A stretch of DNA of 64,000 bases from Orrella sp037026685 (GCF_037026685.1 NZ_JBANET010000007.1:1-64000), one strand, 5' to 3'; positions 35,493-47,922 are shown, counted from the stretch's first letter. Numbers and translations: made by a program. The notes: a model not told the origin generated them from the letters alone.

Positions 35493-36302
35493 CTAGCTGC
35501 CCGTCCGCGTTGCGGGGGAGATCATGCCCTCGACGGGCGAGCTGGGCGCGGCGCTGTAGTGCTTGCGCGGCATGCGCCCGGCCAGGAAGGCGTCGCGGCC
35601 GGCCTGGACGGCGTGCTTCATGGCGCCGGCCATGCGCACGGGATCCTGCGCGGCGGCGATGGCGGTGTTCATCAGCACGCCGTCGCAGCCCAGCTCCATG
35701 GCGATGGCCGCATCCGAGGCGGTGCCCACGCCGGCGTCGACCAGCACCGGCACGCGCGCCTGCTCGATGATGAGCTTCAGGTTCCAGGGATTGAGTATGC
35801 CCATGCCCGAGCCGATCAGCGAGGCCAGCGGCATGATGGCCACGCAGCCGATGTCCTCCAGCATGCGGCTCTGGATGGGGTCGTCGGTGCAATAGACCAT
35901 GACCTTGAAGCCGTCGGCCACCAGCGTCCGGGCGGCCTTGAGCGTCTCGGGCATGTTGGGAAACAGCGTGTGCGGATCGCCCAGCACCTCGAGCTTGACC
36001 AGGTCGTGGCCGTCGAGCAGTTCGCGCGCCAGGCGCAGCGTGCGCACCGCGTCCTCGGCGCTGTAGCACCCGGCCGTGTTGGGCAGCAGGCAATAGCGCG
36101 AGGGCGGCAGGTAGTCCAGCAGGTTGGGCTCGTCCGGGTTCTGGCCCAGGTTGGTGCGGCGGATGGCGACGGTGACGATCTGGGCGCCGCTGGCTTCGAT
36201 GGCCGCGCGGGTCTGGTCGAAATCGCGGTATTTGCCGGTGCCCACCAGCAGCCGCGACGAATAGGCGGTGCCGGCGATGACGAGGGAGTCGGTGGAGTTC
36301 AT
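35493..36302 (-). CDS. thiG: Thiazole synthase
   Basis: 269 residues. ThiG condenses deoxyxylulose phosphate, ThiS-thiocarboxylate and dehydroglycine into the thiazole phosphate. Recognisable are LLVGTGKYRDFDQTRAAIEASG, VTVAIRRTNLGQNPDEPN, the Schiff-base Lys in LVKLEVLGDPHTLFPNM, and VPVLVDAGVGTASDAAIAMELGCDGVLMNTAIA. Start at 36302 (MNSTDSLVIAG). Unusually, no thiS lies directly upstream, where only the 178-bp divergent space to a TetR gene is found. No TPP riboswitch is visible there, in contrast to thiC. Confidence 0.94.
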   Translation of the reverse strand: MNSTDSLVIAGTAYSSRLLVGTGKYRDFDQTRAAIEASGAQIVTVAIRRTNLGQNPDEPNLLDYLPPSRYCLLPNTAGCYSAEDAVRTLRLARELLDGHDLVKLEVLGDPHTLFPNMPETLKAARTLVADGFKVMVYCTDDPIQSRMLEDIGCVAIMPLASLIGSGMGILNPWNLKLIIEQARVPVLVDAGVGTASDAAIAMELGCDGVLMNTAIAAAQDPVRMAGAMKHAVQAGRDAFLAGRMPRKHYSAAPSSPVEGMISPATRTGS

Positions 36303-36480
36303 AGGCCTTAGGGTGCGGGGGGCGCGCCTGCGGCGGCGCAGCACGGGTCCGGGCGTTCCGGCGATGCGGCAAGGGGCCGCGCAATCGCCGGGCAAGAGAG
36401 AAATGATAGAGCAGTTGCGAACGGCGTGCAGGCCATCGACGGGCCGCGGGGCCGGCGCGCGGCTGCGGTATATTTCCCGC

Positions 36481-37110
36481 ATGAACGCAATCCCGCGCCG
36501 CGGCAGGCCCACGCCCGAGCAGGCGCAGGCCCTCTCCCGGTCCATCCTCGACGCCGCGGCCGAGCTCATGCTGCGACACGGCTATGCGGGCGCCAGCCTG
36601 GCGGCCATCGCCCAGCGCGCCGGGGTGACCAAGCGCACCATCTACGCACGCTTCGGCGCCAAGGAAAACCTGCTGCGCGCCGTGCTGGCGGCCATCCGCG
36701 ACAAGCTGACGCTGCACTACCGCCCGCCCGCCCAGGGCGATGCGCGGGTGCTGCTCGAACACCTGGGCAACCACCTGCTCGGGCAATTGTCCCGCCCGGC
36801 CATGGTGGCCTGGTGCCGGTTCACCAGCGTGGAGATGGGGCGCTCGCCCGAGTTCGCCGAGCTGGTGCATCCGCTGATGGACGGCGTCTACGCTTTTGTC
36901 GAAACCATGCTGCGCGAACTGGCCCGGGACCATCGGCTGCCCATTGCCGACGCGGCGCTTGCCGCGCGCCTGTTCGTGATGCTGGTGGGCGAGCCGATGA
37001 AGCAGCACGCCTTTTTTTATATGAGCCTGGGCACGGCGGCGCAACGGCGCGAGCACGTGCGGCGCATGGTCGGGGTATTCCTGGCGGCTGCCCGCGCCGG
37101 CGAGATCTGA
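36481..37110 (+). CDS. TetR/AcrR-family transcriptional regulator
   Basis: 209 residues. The N-terminal HTH is canonical: ILDAAAELMLRHGYAGASLAAIAQRAGVTKRTIYARFGAKENLLRAVL (about residues 22-70). The C-terminal ligand domain resembles AefR/TetR_C_7-like proteins. It starts at 36481 directly before MNAIPRRGRP. It is divergent from thiG and convergent with the Mce lipoprotein gene, whose operon it may regulate; a palindrome at the far end of that operon (40807-40830) is a possible target. Confidence 0.9.
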   Translation: MNAIPRRGRPTPEQAQALSRSILDAAAELMLRHGYAGASLAAIAQRAGVTKRTIYARFGAKENLLRAVLAAIRDKLTLHYRPPAQGDARVLLEHLGNHLLGQLSRPAMVAWCRFTSVEMGRSPEFAELVHPLMDGVYAFVETMLRELARDHRLPIADAALAARLFVMLVGEPMKQHAFFYMSLGTAAQRREHVRRMVGVFLAAARAGEI

Positions 37111-37174
37111 GCGCCCCGTGCGCCGGAGCAGGCCGCCGGGGCGCGGCCGGCGGCGATACGGGCGGCGCGCCGGC

Positions 37175-37825
37175 TCAGCGCCGGGGCGGCGGCATGCCGG
37201 CCTGCGGCAGGCCTTGGCTGGCCTGCGCCGCGATCCAGTCGATCAGGGCCTGGGCCAGTTCGTCGGTCGCCAGCCCCAGGGCCTGCACCGCCGCGGCGGC
37301 CTGCGTGCCCTGCAGCGGACGGGCGGCCTCGAACGTGCGCGCGGCCAGCGTCTGCCGGGTATCGCCGCGCAGCAGGCGCGCGTCGTAGCGGATGCGGGCC
37401 ACCGGCCCCTGGCTCTCGTAGCGGACCTGGAATTCGCTCAGGATGCCCGAGAGCTCCAGGTCGGCAGGCAATCCCGAGCGCGCGCTGACCGCCTGCAGGC
37501 GGCCGTCGCGCAGCAGTCCCTGGACCAGCCGGTCGCGCAGCAGCTCGGGCACCGGGTCGCTCCAGCGGGCGCCTTCGTAGGCGCTGAGCCGGTTGTGCGA
37601 GGGCGTGACCAGGATGCGCGAGGAATCGATCATGCGCCCGCTCTCGGGGGCGGCCACCCGCACGGTGCGCGCCGGCGCAAGCGGCGCGGCGGCCTGGGCG
37701 GGATAGGCGGCCGGCAGGCTGTAGACGGTCAGCTGGCGGGATTCGGGCAGCACGGAGCAGGCGACCAGGGCCAGTACGGCGGTGCTGGCGGCCAGGCCGC
37801 GCAGCAGTCGGGGGGCGGGTTTCAT
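37175..37825 (-). CDS. ABC-type transport auxiliary lipoprotein (PqiC/Mce-associated)
   Basis: 216 residues. The lipobox LALVAC with Cys23 predicts a lipoprotein, probably at the outer membrane. The body matches the PqiC/ABC-transport-auxiliary family: SRQLTVYSLPAAYP, a SGRMIDSSRILVTPSHNRLSAYEGARWSDPVPELLRDRLVQGL core, then LSGILSEFQVRYES. It overlaps the MCE gene by 4 bp and is the last gene of the four-gene lipid transport operon. It would receive or hand over phospholipid at the outer-membrane end. Confidence 0.88.
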   Translation of the reverse strand: MKPAPRLLRGLAASTAVLALVACSVLPESRQLTVYSLPAAYPAQAAAPLAPARTVRVAAPESGRMIDSSRILVTPSHNRLSAYEGARWSDPVPELLRDRLVQGLLRDGRLQAVSARSGLPADLELSGILSEFQVRYESQGPVARIRYDARLLRGDTRQTLAARTFEAARPLQGTQAAAAVQALGLATDELAQALIDWIAAQASQGLPQAGMPPPRR

Positions 37826-38760
37826 GGACGGAACTCCTCGATGCGTTCGCGGCCCAGCAGGTAATTGGCCGGATTGTCTTCCAGGCGCCGGGCGATGGCC
37901 GTCAGGGCGGCCATCGCGCTGCGCAGTTCGTTGACGGCAGGGCCGAGCTGGCCGATGCCCTGCAGCCCGCTGTCCAGCGCCGGGCCGTTGGCGCTGAGCA
38001 GCCCGTCGATGCGCTCGGCCGTGCGGGCCAGCGAGGTCATGGCCTGGTTGGCGCTGGCCAGCGCCTGGCCGCCTTCGCCCGTCAGCGCGGCGTTGGCGTT
38101 CTCCAGCAGCTGCGTGGCCTGGGCAAGGGTCCGCGTGCCCTCGCGGCTGGCCTGCCGCAGTTGCGTCACCAGGTCGTCCAGCGCCTCGCGCTGGCCCGCC
38201 AGGGCGCCGGTGGCGGCCTCCAGGTTGGCCAGCGTGGCGGAGATGTGTGCGGTGTTCTGCGGCGAGAGCAGCGTCTTGGCGTTAAAGAGCAGCTCGTTGA
38301 TGTTGCCCATGACGTCGTCGCCGTCGGCCAGCAGGCGCGAGAGCGGCGAGGGCGTGGCCACGATGACCGGGTCCTGCCCCTCGGGGGCCTGCAGCAGGGG
38401 GCTTTCGGGGGTCCCGCCGGTCAGCTGGATCACGGCGTTGCCGGTGATGCCGGTGATCGCCAGCCGCGCGCGGGTGTCCTGCTTGACCGGCACGCCGGCG
38501 TCGACCTGGATGCGCGCGATGACCTTGCGCGGGTCCCGGCGGTCCAGGTTCAGCTCGGCGACGTTGCCCACCCGGATGCCGCTGTATTGCACGGCGCTGC
38601 CGCGCGACAGGCCGGTGATGGGCTCGTTGAAGATGACGACGTAGTGCCGCGTCTGCACGTCGTCCTTGGAGCCGGACAGCCAGAGCGCAAAGGCCAGGAT
38701 GGCCGCCGTGGCCAGGACGGTGAACAGGCCGATGAGGATGTGGTGCGCGCGTGTTTCCAT
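37822..38760 (-). CDS. MlaD/MCE-family periplasmic lipid-binding protein
   Basis: 312 residues. A single N-terminal membrane anchor (HHILIGLFTVLATAAILAFALWL) is followed by one MCE domain (YVVIFNEPITGLSRGSAVQYSGIRVGNVAELNLD to about residue 130). A long helical C-terminal region (about 170-312) follows, which in PqiB/MCE proteins forms a needle or coiled tube. It should assemble as a hexamer bridging the permease and the outer-membrane lipoprotein. It starts 1 bp after the ATPase stop codon. Confidence 0.92.
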   Translation of the reverse strand: METRAHHILIGLFTVLATAAILAFALWLSGSKDDVQTRHYVVIFNEPITGLSRGSAVQYSGIRVGNVAELNLDRRDPRKVIARIQVDAGVPVKQDTRARLAITGITGNAVIQLTGGTPESPLLQAPEGQDPVIVATPSPLSRLLADGDDVMGNINELLFNAKTLLSPQNTAHISATLANLEAATGALAGQREALDDLVTQLRQASREGTRTLAQATQLLENANAALTGEGGQALASANQAMTSLARTAERIDGLLSANGPALDSGLQGIGQLGPAVNELRSAMAALTAIARRLEDNPANYLLGRERIEEFRP

Positions 38761-38761
38761 G

Positions 38762-39574
38762 TCAGTTTTCCTTGGGTCCGGCCTGGGCGGCCTGGGCGGT
38801 CTGCGCGGCGGCGCGGGCGCGCGGGCCGTGGAAGTAGTCGTGTATCCAGGGGTCGTCCACGGCGGCCACGCGCGCCAGCGTGTCCACGGCCATGACCCGC
38901 TTGCGGGCCAGCACCGCGATGCGGTCGCAGATGGCGTGCAGGGTATCCAGGTCGTGCGTGACGAGAAACACCGTCAGCCCGAGGGCATCGCGCAAGGTGC
39001 CGATGAGCTCGTCGAAGGCGGCCGCGCCGATCGGGTCCAGGCCGGCGGTCGGCTCGTCCAGGAAGAGAAAGGGCGGATCCAGCGCCAGGGCGCGGGCCAG
39101 GGCCGCACGCTTGATCATGCCGCCGGACAGGCTGGCCGGATACAGGGCGCCCGCGTGGGCGGGCAGGCCCGCGAGCGCCAGCTTGGCGGCGGCCAGGCGC
39201 TCGGCGGCCGCACGCGCCATGCCCATGTGCTCGATCAGCGGCAGCGCCACGTTTTCGGTGACGGTCAGCGAAGAGAACAAGGCCCCCTTCTGGAACAGCA
39301 CGCCGAACTGGCGCTCCAGGGCGGCGCGCTGGCGCGCGTCCTGGGCCATCAGGTCCTTGCCCTGTACCAGCACCTGGCCGGCCGCCGGCCGCTGCAGGCC
39401 CACGATGCTGCGCAGCAGCACCGACTTGCCGGTACCCGAGCCGCCGACCACGCCCAGGATCTCGCCGCGCCGCACGTCCAGGTCCAGGTTCTCGTGCACC
39501 ACGTGGCTGCCGAACTGGTTGCGCAGCCCGCGCACGCTGATGGCCGCCGGCGGCGCGAGGTCGGGCGTCACCAT
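38762..39574 (-). CDS. Mce/Mla-type ABC transporter ATP-binding protein (MlaF-like)
   Basis: 270 residues. Walker A GGSGTGKSVLLRS, Q-loop FQKGALFSSLTV, signature LSGGMIKRAALARAL, Walker B FLFLDEPTAGLDP and switch His in VTHDLDTL are present; FQKGALF is typical of MlaF. It powers lipid movement through the MlaE-like permease, whose gene it overlaps by 7 bp. The C-terminal 20 residues are Ala/Gln-rich (ARAAAQTAQAAQAG) and probably disordered. Confidence 0.93.
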   Translation of the reverse strand: MVTPDLAPPAAISVRGLRNQFGSHVVHENLDLDVRRGEILGVVGGSGTGKSVLLRSIVGLQRPAAGQVLVQGKDLMAQDARQRAALERQFGVLFQKGALFSSLTVTENVALPLIEHMGMARAAAERLAAAKLALAGLPAHAGALYPASLSGGMIKRAALARALALDPPFLFLDEPTAGLDPIGAAAFDELIGTLRDALGLTVFLVTHDLDTLHAICDRIAVLARKRVMAVDTLARVAAVDDPWIHDYFHGPRARAAAQTAQAAQAGPKEN

Positions 39575-40713
39575 CCCATCTCCATGAAGAACAGCGCCGC
39601 CACGGCATCGAGCAGGATGACCACGAAGATGGACTGCACCACGCTGGAGGTGGTGTGCTCGCCCACCGATTGCGCGCTGCCGGCCACCTTGAAGCCTTCG
39701 GCGCAGCCGATCACCGAGATCATGAAGGCAAATACCGGCGCCTTGCCCAGGCCCACCAGGAAGTGCGCCAGCTCGATGTCGCGCAGCAGGGCAAGGAACT
39801 GCGAATAAGGGATGCCCAGGGATACCGCGCACACCAGGGCGCCGCCGGCGATGCCCGCGGCGATGCCGATGAAGGTCAGCAAGGGCAGGGCGATGAGCAT
39901 GGCCAGAAGGCGCGGGATCACCAGCAATTCGATGGGATCCAGGCCTTGCGCGCGGATGGCGTCGATTTCTTCGTTGGCCTTCATGGAGCCGATCTGCGCG
40001 GTGAAGGCGCTGGCGGTGCGTCCGGCCATCAGGATGGCGGTCAGCAGCACGCCGAACTCGCGCATGAACGAATAGGCGACCAGGTTGACCGTATAGATGC
40101 TGGCCCCGAATCCCGCCAGCACCGTGGCACCCAGGAAGGCCACCACCGCGCCCACCATGAACGTGAGCAGCGCCACGATGGGCACCGCGTTCAGGGCGAT
40201 CTGCTGCAGGTGCGCGGCCAGCGGGGTAAGGCGCCAGCGGCCCGGACGCGGCGCCAGCCGCGCGGCGGTCTGCAGCACCAGTCCCATGAAGCCGAGCAGG
40301 CCCAGCAGCGCCTGCACGCCGGCGGCGACCTTCTCGCCGAGCGCGGCGAGAAGGTCGGCCACGCTGGTCCGGCGGGCGGGCGGCGCGTCGGTCCGCTCGC
40401 CCGACAGCGCCGTGCCCACGCTTTTAAGAAGGGCCCGTCGTTCGGTCTGCAGTGCCGGATCGTTCTCGGCCAGCGACGCCAGCCGTTCGGGGCCGAGCAG
40501 GTCCGCCAGCAGCGTGGCGCCCGCGGTATCGATCTCGTCCAGGCCGCGCCAGTCGATCGCCGCTTCGCCGGGATCTGCGCCGGGACGCAGTTGGCGGGCC
40601 CGCTCGGCCAGCCGTTCGTAGTGGGGCAGGGTCCAGTCGCCGCTGGCGCGCCAGTGCGCACGGCCGTTTTCATCCTGGCTCAGTTCGATATCGGCGCTGC
40701 GGGAAGAAGGCAT
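39568..40713 (-). CDS. MlaE-family permease with N-terminal STAS-like domain
   Basis: 381 residues. Residues 1-110 form a STAS-like domain (AIDWRGLDEIDTAGATLLADLL), which some MlaE-family permeases carry fused to the channel. Residues about 125-380 are the MlaE permease with six hydrophobic segments, including FMREFGVLLTAILMAGRTASAFTAQIGSMKANEEIDAIRAQG, the family signature. The fusion may replace a separate MlaB. Start at 40713 (MPSSRSADIELS) is preferred over an upstream start that adds 34 low-complexity residues. It is the first gene of the operon. Confidence 0.9.
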   Translation of the reverse strand: MPSSRSADIELSQDENGRAHWRASGDWTLPHYERLAERARQLRPGADPGEAAIDWRGLDEIDTAGATLLADLLGPERLASLAENDPALQTERRALLKSVGTALSGERTDAPPARRTSVADLLAALGEKVAAGVQALLGLLGFMGLVLQTAARLAPRPGRWRLTPLAAHLQQIALNAVPIVALLTFMVGAVVAFLGATVLAGFGASIYTVNLVAYSFMREFGVLLTAILMAGRTASAFTAQIGSMKANEEIDAIRAQGLDPIELLVIPRLLAMLIALPLLTFIGIAAGIAGGALVCAVSLGIPYSQFLALLRDIELAHFLVGLGKAPVFAFMISVIGCAEGFKVAGSAQSVGEHTTSSVVQSIFVVILLDAVAALFFMEMGW

Positions 40714-40806
40714 CGGCGGGCGGGTCAGGGGGCGCCGCGCGTATCGCGCGGCGCCAGGCGGGGCGGGCCGGGCACGGCCCTGCCAAGTTTGCGGGCAGTC
40801 TAGCAC

Positions 40807-40830
40807 TAATGACACCCGTCAGTGTCATTA
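40807..40830. promoter_or_regulatory. Palindromic operator upstream of the Mce operon
   Basis: Perfect 9-bp arms, TAATGACAC (40807-40815) and GTGTCATTA (40822-40830), separated by CCGTCA. It lies in the 140-bp gap before the MlaE-like gene, 94 bp from its start, close to plausible minus-strand promoter hexamers. Size and symmetry suit a TetR-type repressor; the TetR gene at 36481-37110 flanks the other end of the operon. Confidence 0.55.
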
Positions 40831-40853
40831 AGGGCAAGCAGGCGTAAGCCTTG

Positions 40854-41756
40854 CTATCGGGACCGCGCGCCGCCCCGAGCCTGGCGCAGCCCGTCCAGCC
40901 AGGCGCACAGCTGCTCGGCGGCCTGCACCAACCGTGGCCCGGGGCGAAACAGCAGGTCCGGGTCCATGACCAGCACGTCCCCGCGCACGGCGGCGGGCAA
41001 TTGCCGCTGCCGCCACTGCCGGGCCTCGCGCTCGCTGGTGACGACCACGGCGTCGGGCGCGGCCGCCAGCACGCTTTCCACCCCGACCAGGGGGGCGGGC
41101 GTGCGCAGTGCCGCAAAGGCATTGTGCGCGCCGCACAGCCGCAGGGCGTCGCTGACGATGTGCTCGCCGTTAAGCGTATAGAGCGGGCCGCTGCCGGCCT
41201 GCACATAGACCGTCAGCACGGGCTGGCGGGCGGGCTGGCCGGCAGCCAGGGCCTGCAGCCTTGCCTGCAGCCGGTCGGCCGCGGCTCCGGCCTGCGCCTC
41301 GGTGCCGAGCATGCGTCCGAACTGGCGCAGCGCCGGGGGCAGGTCGGCCAGCCGCCGCGGGGCGCTTACGTACAGGGGCACCGACAACCGGGCCAGGGCC
41401 GAGGCGGCCGGATCCAGCCGGCCGGCCTGCCAGCCTATCACCAGGTCCGGCGCCAGGCTAGCAAGGCGCTCCGGATCCAGCGCCAGCCCCTGGCCGATGC
41501 GCGGCAGCCGGCGCGCGGCCGGCGGGTAGTCCGAGGATTGCACGGTGGCCACCAGGCGATCGCCGCCGCCGGCCGCGAAAGCCAGTTCGGTGGCGTGCGG
41601 CGCCAGCGTGACCACGCGCCGGGCCGGGCCGGGCAAGGTGAGCTGGCGTCCGGCGTCGTCCTGCAGCGCCAGCGGTTCGGCCTGCGCGGCCAGCGCGAGC
41701 GCGGCCGCCGCCAGGGCGGCCGCGGCGCGCAGGCAAGGGCGGCGCGGGGCGTGCAT
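40854..41756 (-). CDS. Periplasmic cobalamin-binding protein, BtuF-like
   Basis: 300 residues. A signal peptide (ends near ALAAQAEP) precedes a helical-backbone metal/cobalamin-binding fold: DDAGRQLTLPGPARRVVTLAPHATELAFAAG, LASLAPDLVIGWQAG, and LYTLNGEHIVSDALRLCGAHNAFA. It lies 6 bp after a TonB receptor gene controlled by a cobalamin riboswitch, so cobalamin is the likely ligand. The fold is shared with siderophore- and heme-binding proteins, which are less likely here. No btuC or btuD homologue is present nearby. Confidence 0.85.
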   Translation of the reverse strand: MHAPRRPCLRAAAALAAAALALAAQAEPLALQDDAGRQLTLPGPARRVVTLAPHATELAFAAGGGDRLVATVQSSDYPPAARRLPRIGQGLALDPERLASLAPDLVIGWQAGRLDPAASALARLSVPLYVSAPRRLADLPPALRQFGRMLGTEAQAGAAADRLQARLQALAAGQPARQPVLTVYVQAGSGPLYTLNGEHIVSDALRLCGAHNAFAALRTPAPLVGVESVLAAAPDAVVVTSEREARQWRQRQLPAAVRGDVLVMDPDLLFRPGPRLVQAAEQLCAWLDGLRQARGGARSR

Positions 41757-41762
41757 GGCGCC

Positions 41763-43772
41763 TCAGTACCGCAGCGTCACCGAGGCCATCAGGTTGCGCT
41801 CGGCCGCGGGATAGAGGTTGTAGGCGCCGTCCGGCCCCAGGCTGCCGGAGCGGATGCCGTAGGTGGCATGGCGGCGGTCGAACAGGTTGTTGACGGCCAC
41901 GCTGGCCTCCAGGTGGTCGTTCACGCGGTAGCTGGCCTTGGCGTGCGCCAGGAAATACGAGGGCAGCCGCGCGCTGAACTGGTTGGCCTGGTCGTTGTCC
42001 AGGCGCGACTTGCCCACGTATTGCACGCTGGCGTTCAGGGCCAGGTCGGCGATGGGGCGCCAGCTGACCCCGGCGTTGGCCAGCCAGCGCGGCACCAGCG
42101 GCACGTCCTTGCCCGCCAGGTCCACGCCGGAGAAAGTGCCCGACCGGAACCGGGCCTGCAGCCAGGTCACGTTGGCATTGACCGCCAGCGCCGGGCTGAA
42201 GGCGTGGGCCGCCTCCAGCTCGACGCCGCGCCGGCGCGTGGGCGGCAGGTTGGCGTTGCTGCCGAAGGGGCCGTCCAGGCGGTTGAAGTAGATCTCGTTG
42301 TCCAGGTCGTTCTGGAAGAACGACAGGCGCGCGCGCGAACCGGCGCGGCGCCAGTCCAGCCCGATTTCCTTGTCCACCGAGGTCTGCGGCGCCAGCGGCT
42401 CCATCAGGTAGAACAGTTCGTCGGCGTTGGCAAAGCGAAAGCTGCGGCCGATGCGCGCATAGGCCGACAGGTCGGCCGGCAGCTGCTGGCGGATGCCGGC
42501 CTGCCAGGCGCCCAGGCGATGGGTCTTTTCCATCGGCGTGATGAAGCCGGTTTGCACCTCGGTGCGGTCCCGGGAGGTCTGGCGGCGTGCGCCCAGGGTG
42601 AAGACGGTGCCCTCGGCCGCCTGCACCTGCGCCTCGGCGAACACGCCGTGCTGGCGCTGGGTGGTGCGCCACTGGTCGCTGACGAAGCCGTCGTACAGGC
42701 TGGTGCCGTCCAGCGTGCCGCGCAGCCAGTCGGCGCCCACCACCAGGCTGTGGCCGCCGGCAAAGGGCAGGCGGTAGCGCGCGCTGGCCGAGCTTTCGTT
42801 CAGGTCCTGCTCGCGCTCGGTGTCGCCGAAGTCGCTGGCCGTCAGGCCGTATTGTTCCTTGTCGCGCTGGCCCAGGTCCGCGTACAGCGTGCCCGGCCCG
42901 ATGCGCTGCTCGGCCTGAAGGCCGTAGGCGTCGGTGCGGATGCGCACGAAGTCCTCGGGCGTGCTGGCCCCGCGCGGATCGTCGCGGTACTGGTCGATGC
43001 CGTTGGCCGTGTCGACCTGGCGCGGGCCGGGCAGCTCCAGCTTCTGGCTGGTGCTGCGCACATAGCCGCGCACCGAGCCGCCCGCGTGCCGGAAGGTCAG
43101 CCCGGCGCCGCCGGTGTCGCGGCGCTCGCGGTTGTTGTCGCGGTAGTTGTCGGTGCGCAGCGACTGGCCGAAGGCATCGAGCGCGAAGGTCTCGTTGTGG
43201 ATGGCCACCGAGCCGTCAAGCTGGCGCAGCCCGTAGCTGCCCACCGTGTATGAGGCCTGCGCGGCGTGGCGCGACTGGAAGCCGGTCTTGGTGATGATGT
43301 TGATTACCCCGCCCGTGGCGCCGCCGCCGTACTGCACCGCGCCGCTGCCGCGGATGATCTCGATGCGTTCGATGCTGGCCAGCGGGATCGCGCCCAGCGC
43401 GGGCGCCGACAGGTCGTTGTCGTTCTGGCGGATGCCGTCGATCAGCACCAGGGTATTGCTGGTGCCGGTCAGGCCGAAGCCGCGCAGGTCGATGATCTGG
43501 CGGTCGCTCGAACCCGCGGTGTTCAGCAGGTGGATGCCGGTCTGGGCCGAGAGCAGTTCCTGCACGTTGCGCGCGCTGCTGCCGGCGATGTCCTGGGCGG
43601 TGATCACGCTGTAGGCCACCGGCAGGCGGTCGGTGTCGGCGGCCACGCGCGAGGCGGTGACGGTCACGGCGTCCAGCTCGGCAATGGCGGAAGGGGTGGT
43701 TTGCGCTTGCGCCAACAGGGGCAAGGCGGCGGCCAGCGCGGCGGCGCAGGGCCGCAGGGCGGAAGGGATCAT
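41763..43772 (-). CDS. btuB: TonB-dependent cobalamin receptor, BtuB-like
   Basis: 669 residues. A signal peptide (cleavage near LLAQAQ) is followed by a TonB-box-like ELDAVTVTASR. The plug domain (about 50-160) contains NVQELLSAQTGIHLLNTAGSSDRQIIDLRGFG and GAVQYGGGATGGVINIIT. A 22-strand barrel continues to the C-terminal aromatic end (NLMASVTLRY). The cobalamin riboswitch upstream and the BtuF-like gene downstream indicate vitamin B12 uptake across the outer membrane. Start at 43772 (MIPSALRPC). It is somewhat longer than E. coli BtuB (614). Confidence 0.88.
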   Translation of the reverse strand: MIPSALRPCAAALAAALPLLAQAQTTPSAIAELDAVTVTASRVAADTDRLPVAYSVITAQDIAGSSARNVQELLSAQTGIHLLNTAGSSDRQIIDLRGFGLTGTSNTLVLIDGIRQNDNDLSAPALGAIPLASIERIEIIRGSGAVQYGGGATGGVINIITKTGFQSRHAAQASYTVGSYGLRQLDGSVAIHNETFALDAFGQSLRTDNYRDNNRERRDTGGAGLTFRHAGGSVRGYVRSTSQKLELPGPRQVDTANGIDQYRDDPRGASTPEDFVRIRTDAYGLQAEQRIGPGTLYADLGQRDKEQYGLTASDFGDTEREQDLNESSASARYRLPFAGGHSLVVGADWLRGTLDGTSLYDGFVSDQWRTTQRQHGVFAEAQVQAAEGTVFTLGARRQTSRDRTEVQTGFITPMEKTHRLGAWQAGIRQQLPADLSAYARIGRSFRFANADELFYLMEPLAPQTSVDKEIGLDWRRAGSRARLSFFQNDLDNEIYFNRLDGPFGSNANLPPTRRRGVELEAAHAFSPALAVNANVTWLQARFRSGTFSGVDLAGKDVPLVPRWLANAGVSWRPIADLALNASVQYVGKSRLDNDQANQFSARLPSYFLAHAKASYRVNDHLEASVAVNNLFDRRHATYGIRSGSLGPDGAYNLYPAAERNLMASVTLRY

Positions 43773-43788
43773 GGCGTAGACCTCGGTG

Positions 43789-43808
43789 GACGTGCGACCC
43801 CGCACGTC
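43789..43808 (-). promoter_or_regulatory. Candidate expression-platform hairpin of the cobalamin riboswitch
   Basis: Perfect stem GACGTGCG / CGCACGTC around a 4-base loop, located between the aptamer and the btuB start codon and ending 16 bp before it. Position suggests control of ribosome access to the GAGG-type site near 43780. Confidence 0.45.
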
Positions 43809-43860
43809 GTGCTCGAAAACGGAACATCGCGCACCGGGCGCGGACATTCCCCGTTCGAAC

Positions 43861-44054
43861 CGGCCGGTATCGGGCTGGCGGGCACTGCAGCGTGCGCCGC
43901 TGACCGTTGCGGGGGCAGCACAGGCATCAGGCGCGGCGCGCCTGTTCCTGTTTCCCGTTTGACTTTCCCTGCCCCGGGCGCATCCGTTGGATCGTAAGGC
44001 CCCCATGGGGGCCGTGTGCTGCAGGATGCGCCGGCGGCCGAAAGCACCGGTTCG
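43861..44054 (-). ncRNA. Cobalamin (adenosylcobalamin) riboswitch
   Basis: On the minus strand the conserved cobalamin aptamer elements appear in order: GAACCGGTGCTTT (44054-44041), AAACGGGAAAC near 43960, the near-invariant CTGCCCCCGCAACGGT around 43910, and GCCAGCCCGATACCGGCC at 43878-43861, followed by the btuB leader. It should switch off the TonB receptor and BtuF-like gene when cobalamin is plentiful. It fills most of the 373-bp space between btuB and divergent metH, leaving about 90 bp for both promoters. Confidence 0.93.
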
Positions 44055-44145
44055 GGGCGTGACTCTATCACGCAGGCCCCGTTTTGATACGATGGGCGGT
44101 TGGTTCCCGGGGCCTTCCAGGCCCGATTTGTCGCGCCCATTCCAC

Positions 44146-47922
<3,777 letters not shown>

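Noticed and set aside
37111..37144. GCGCCCCG/CGGGGCGC hairpin between the TetR and Mce lipoprotein genes
   Set aside because: A stem exists but no T run on either strand, so a terminator call is not justified.
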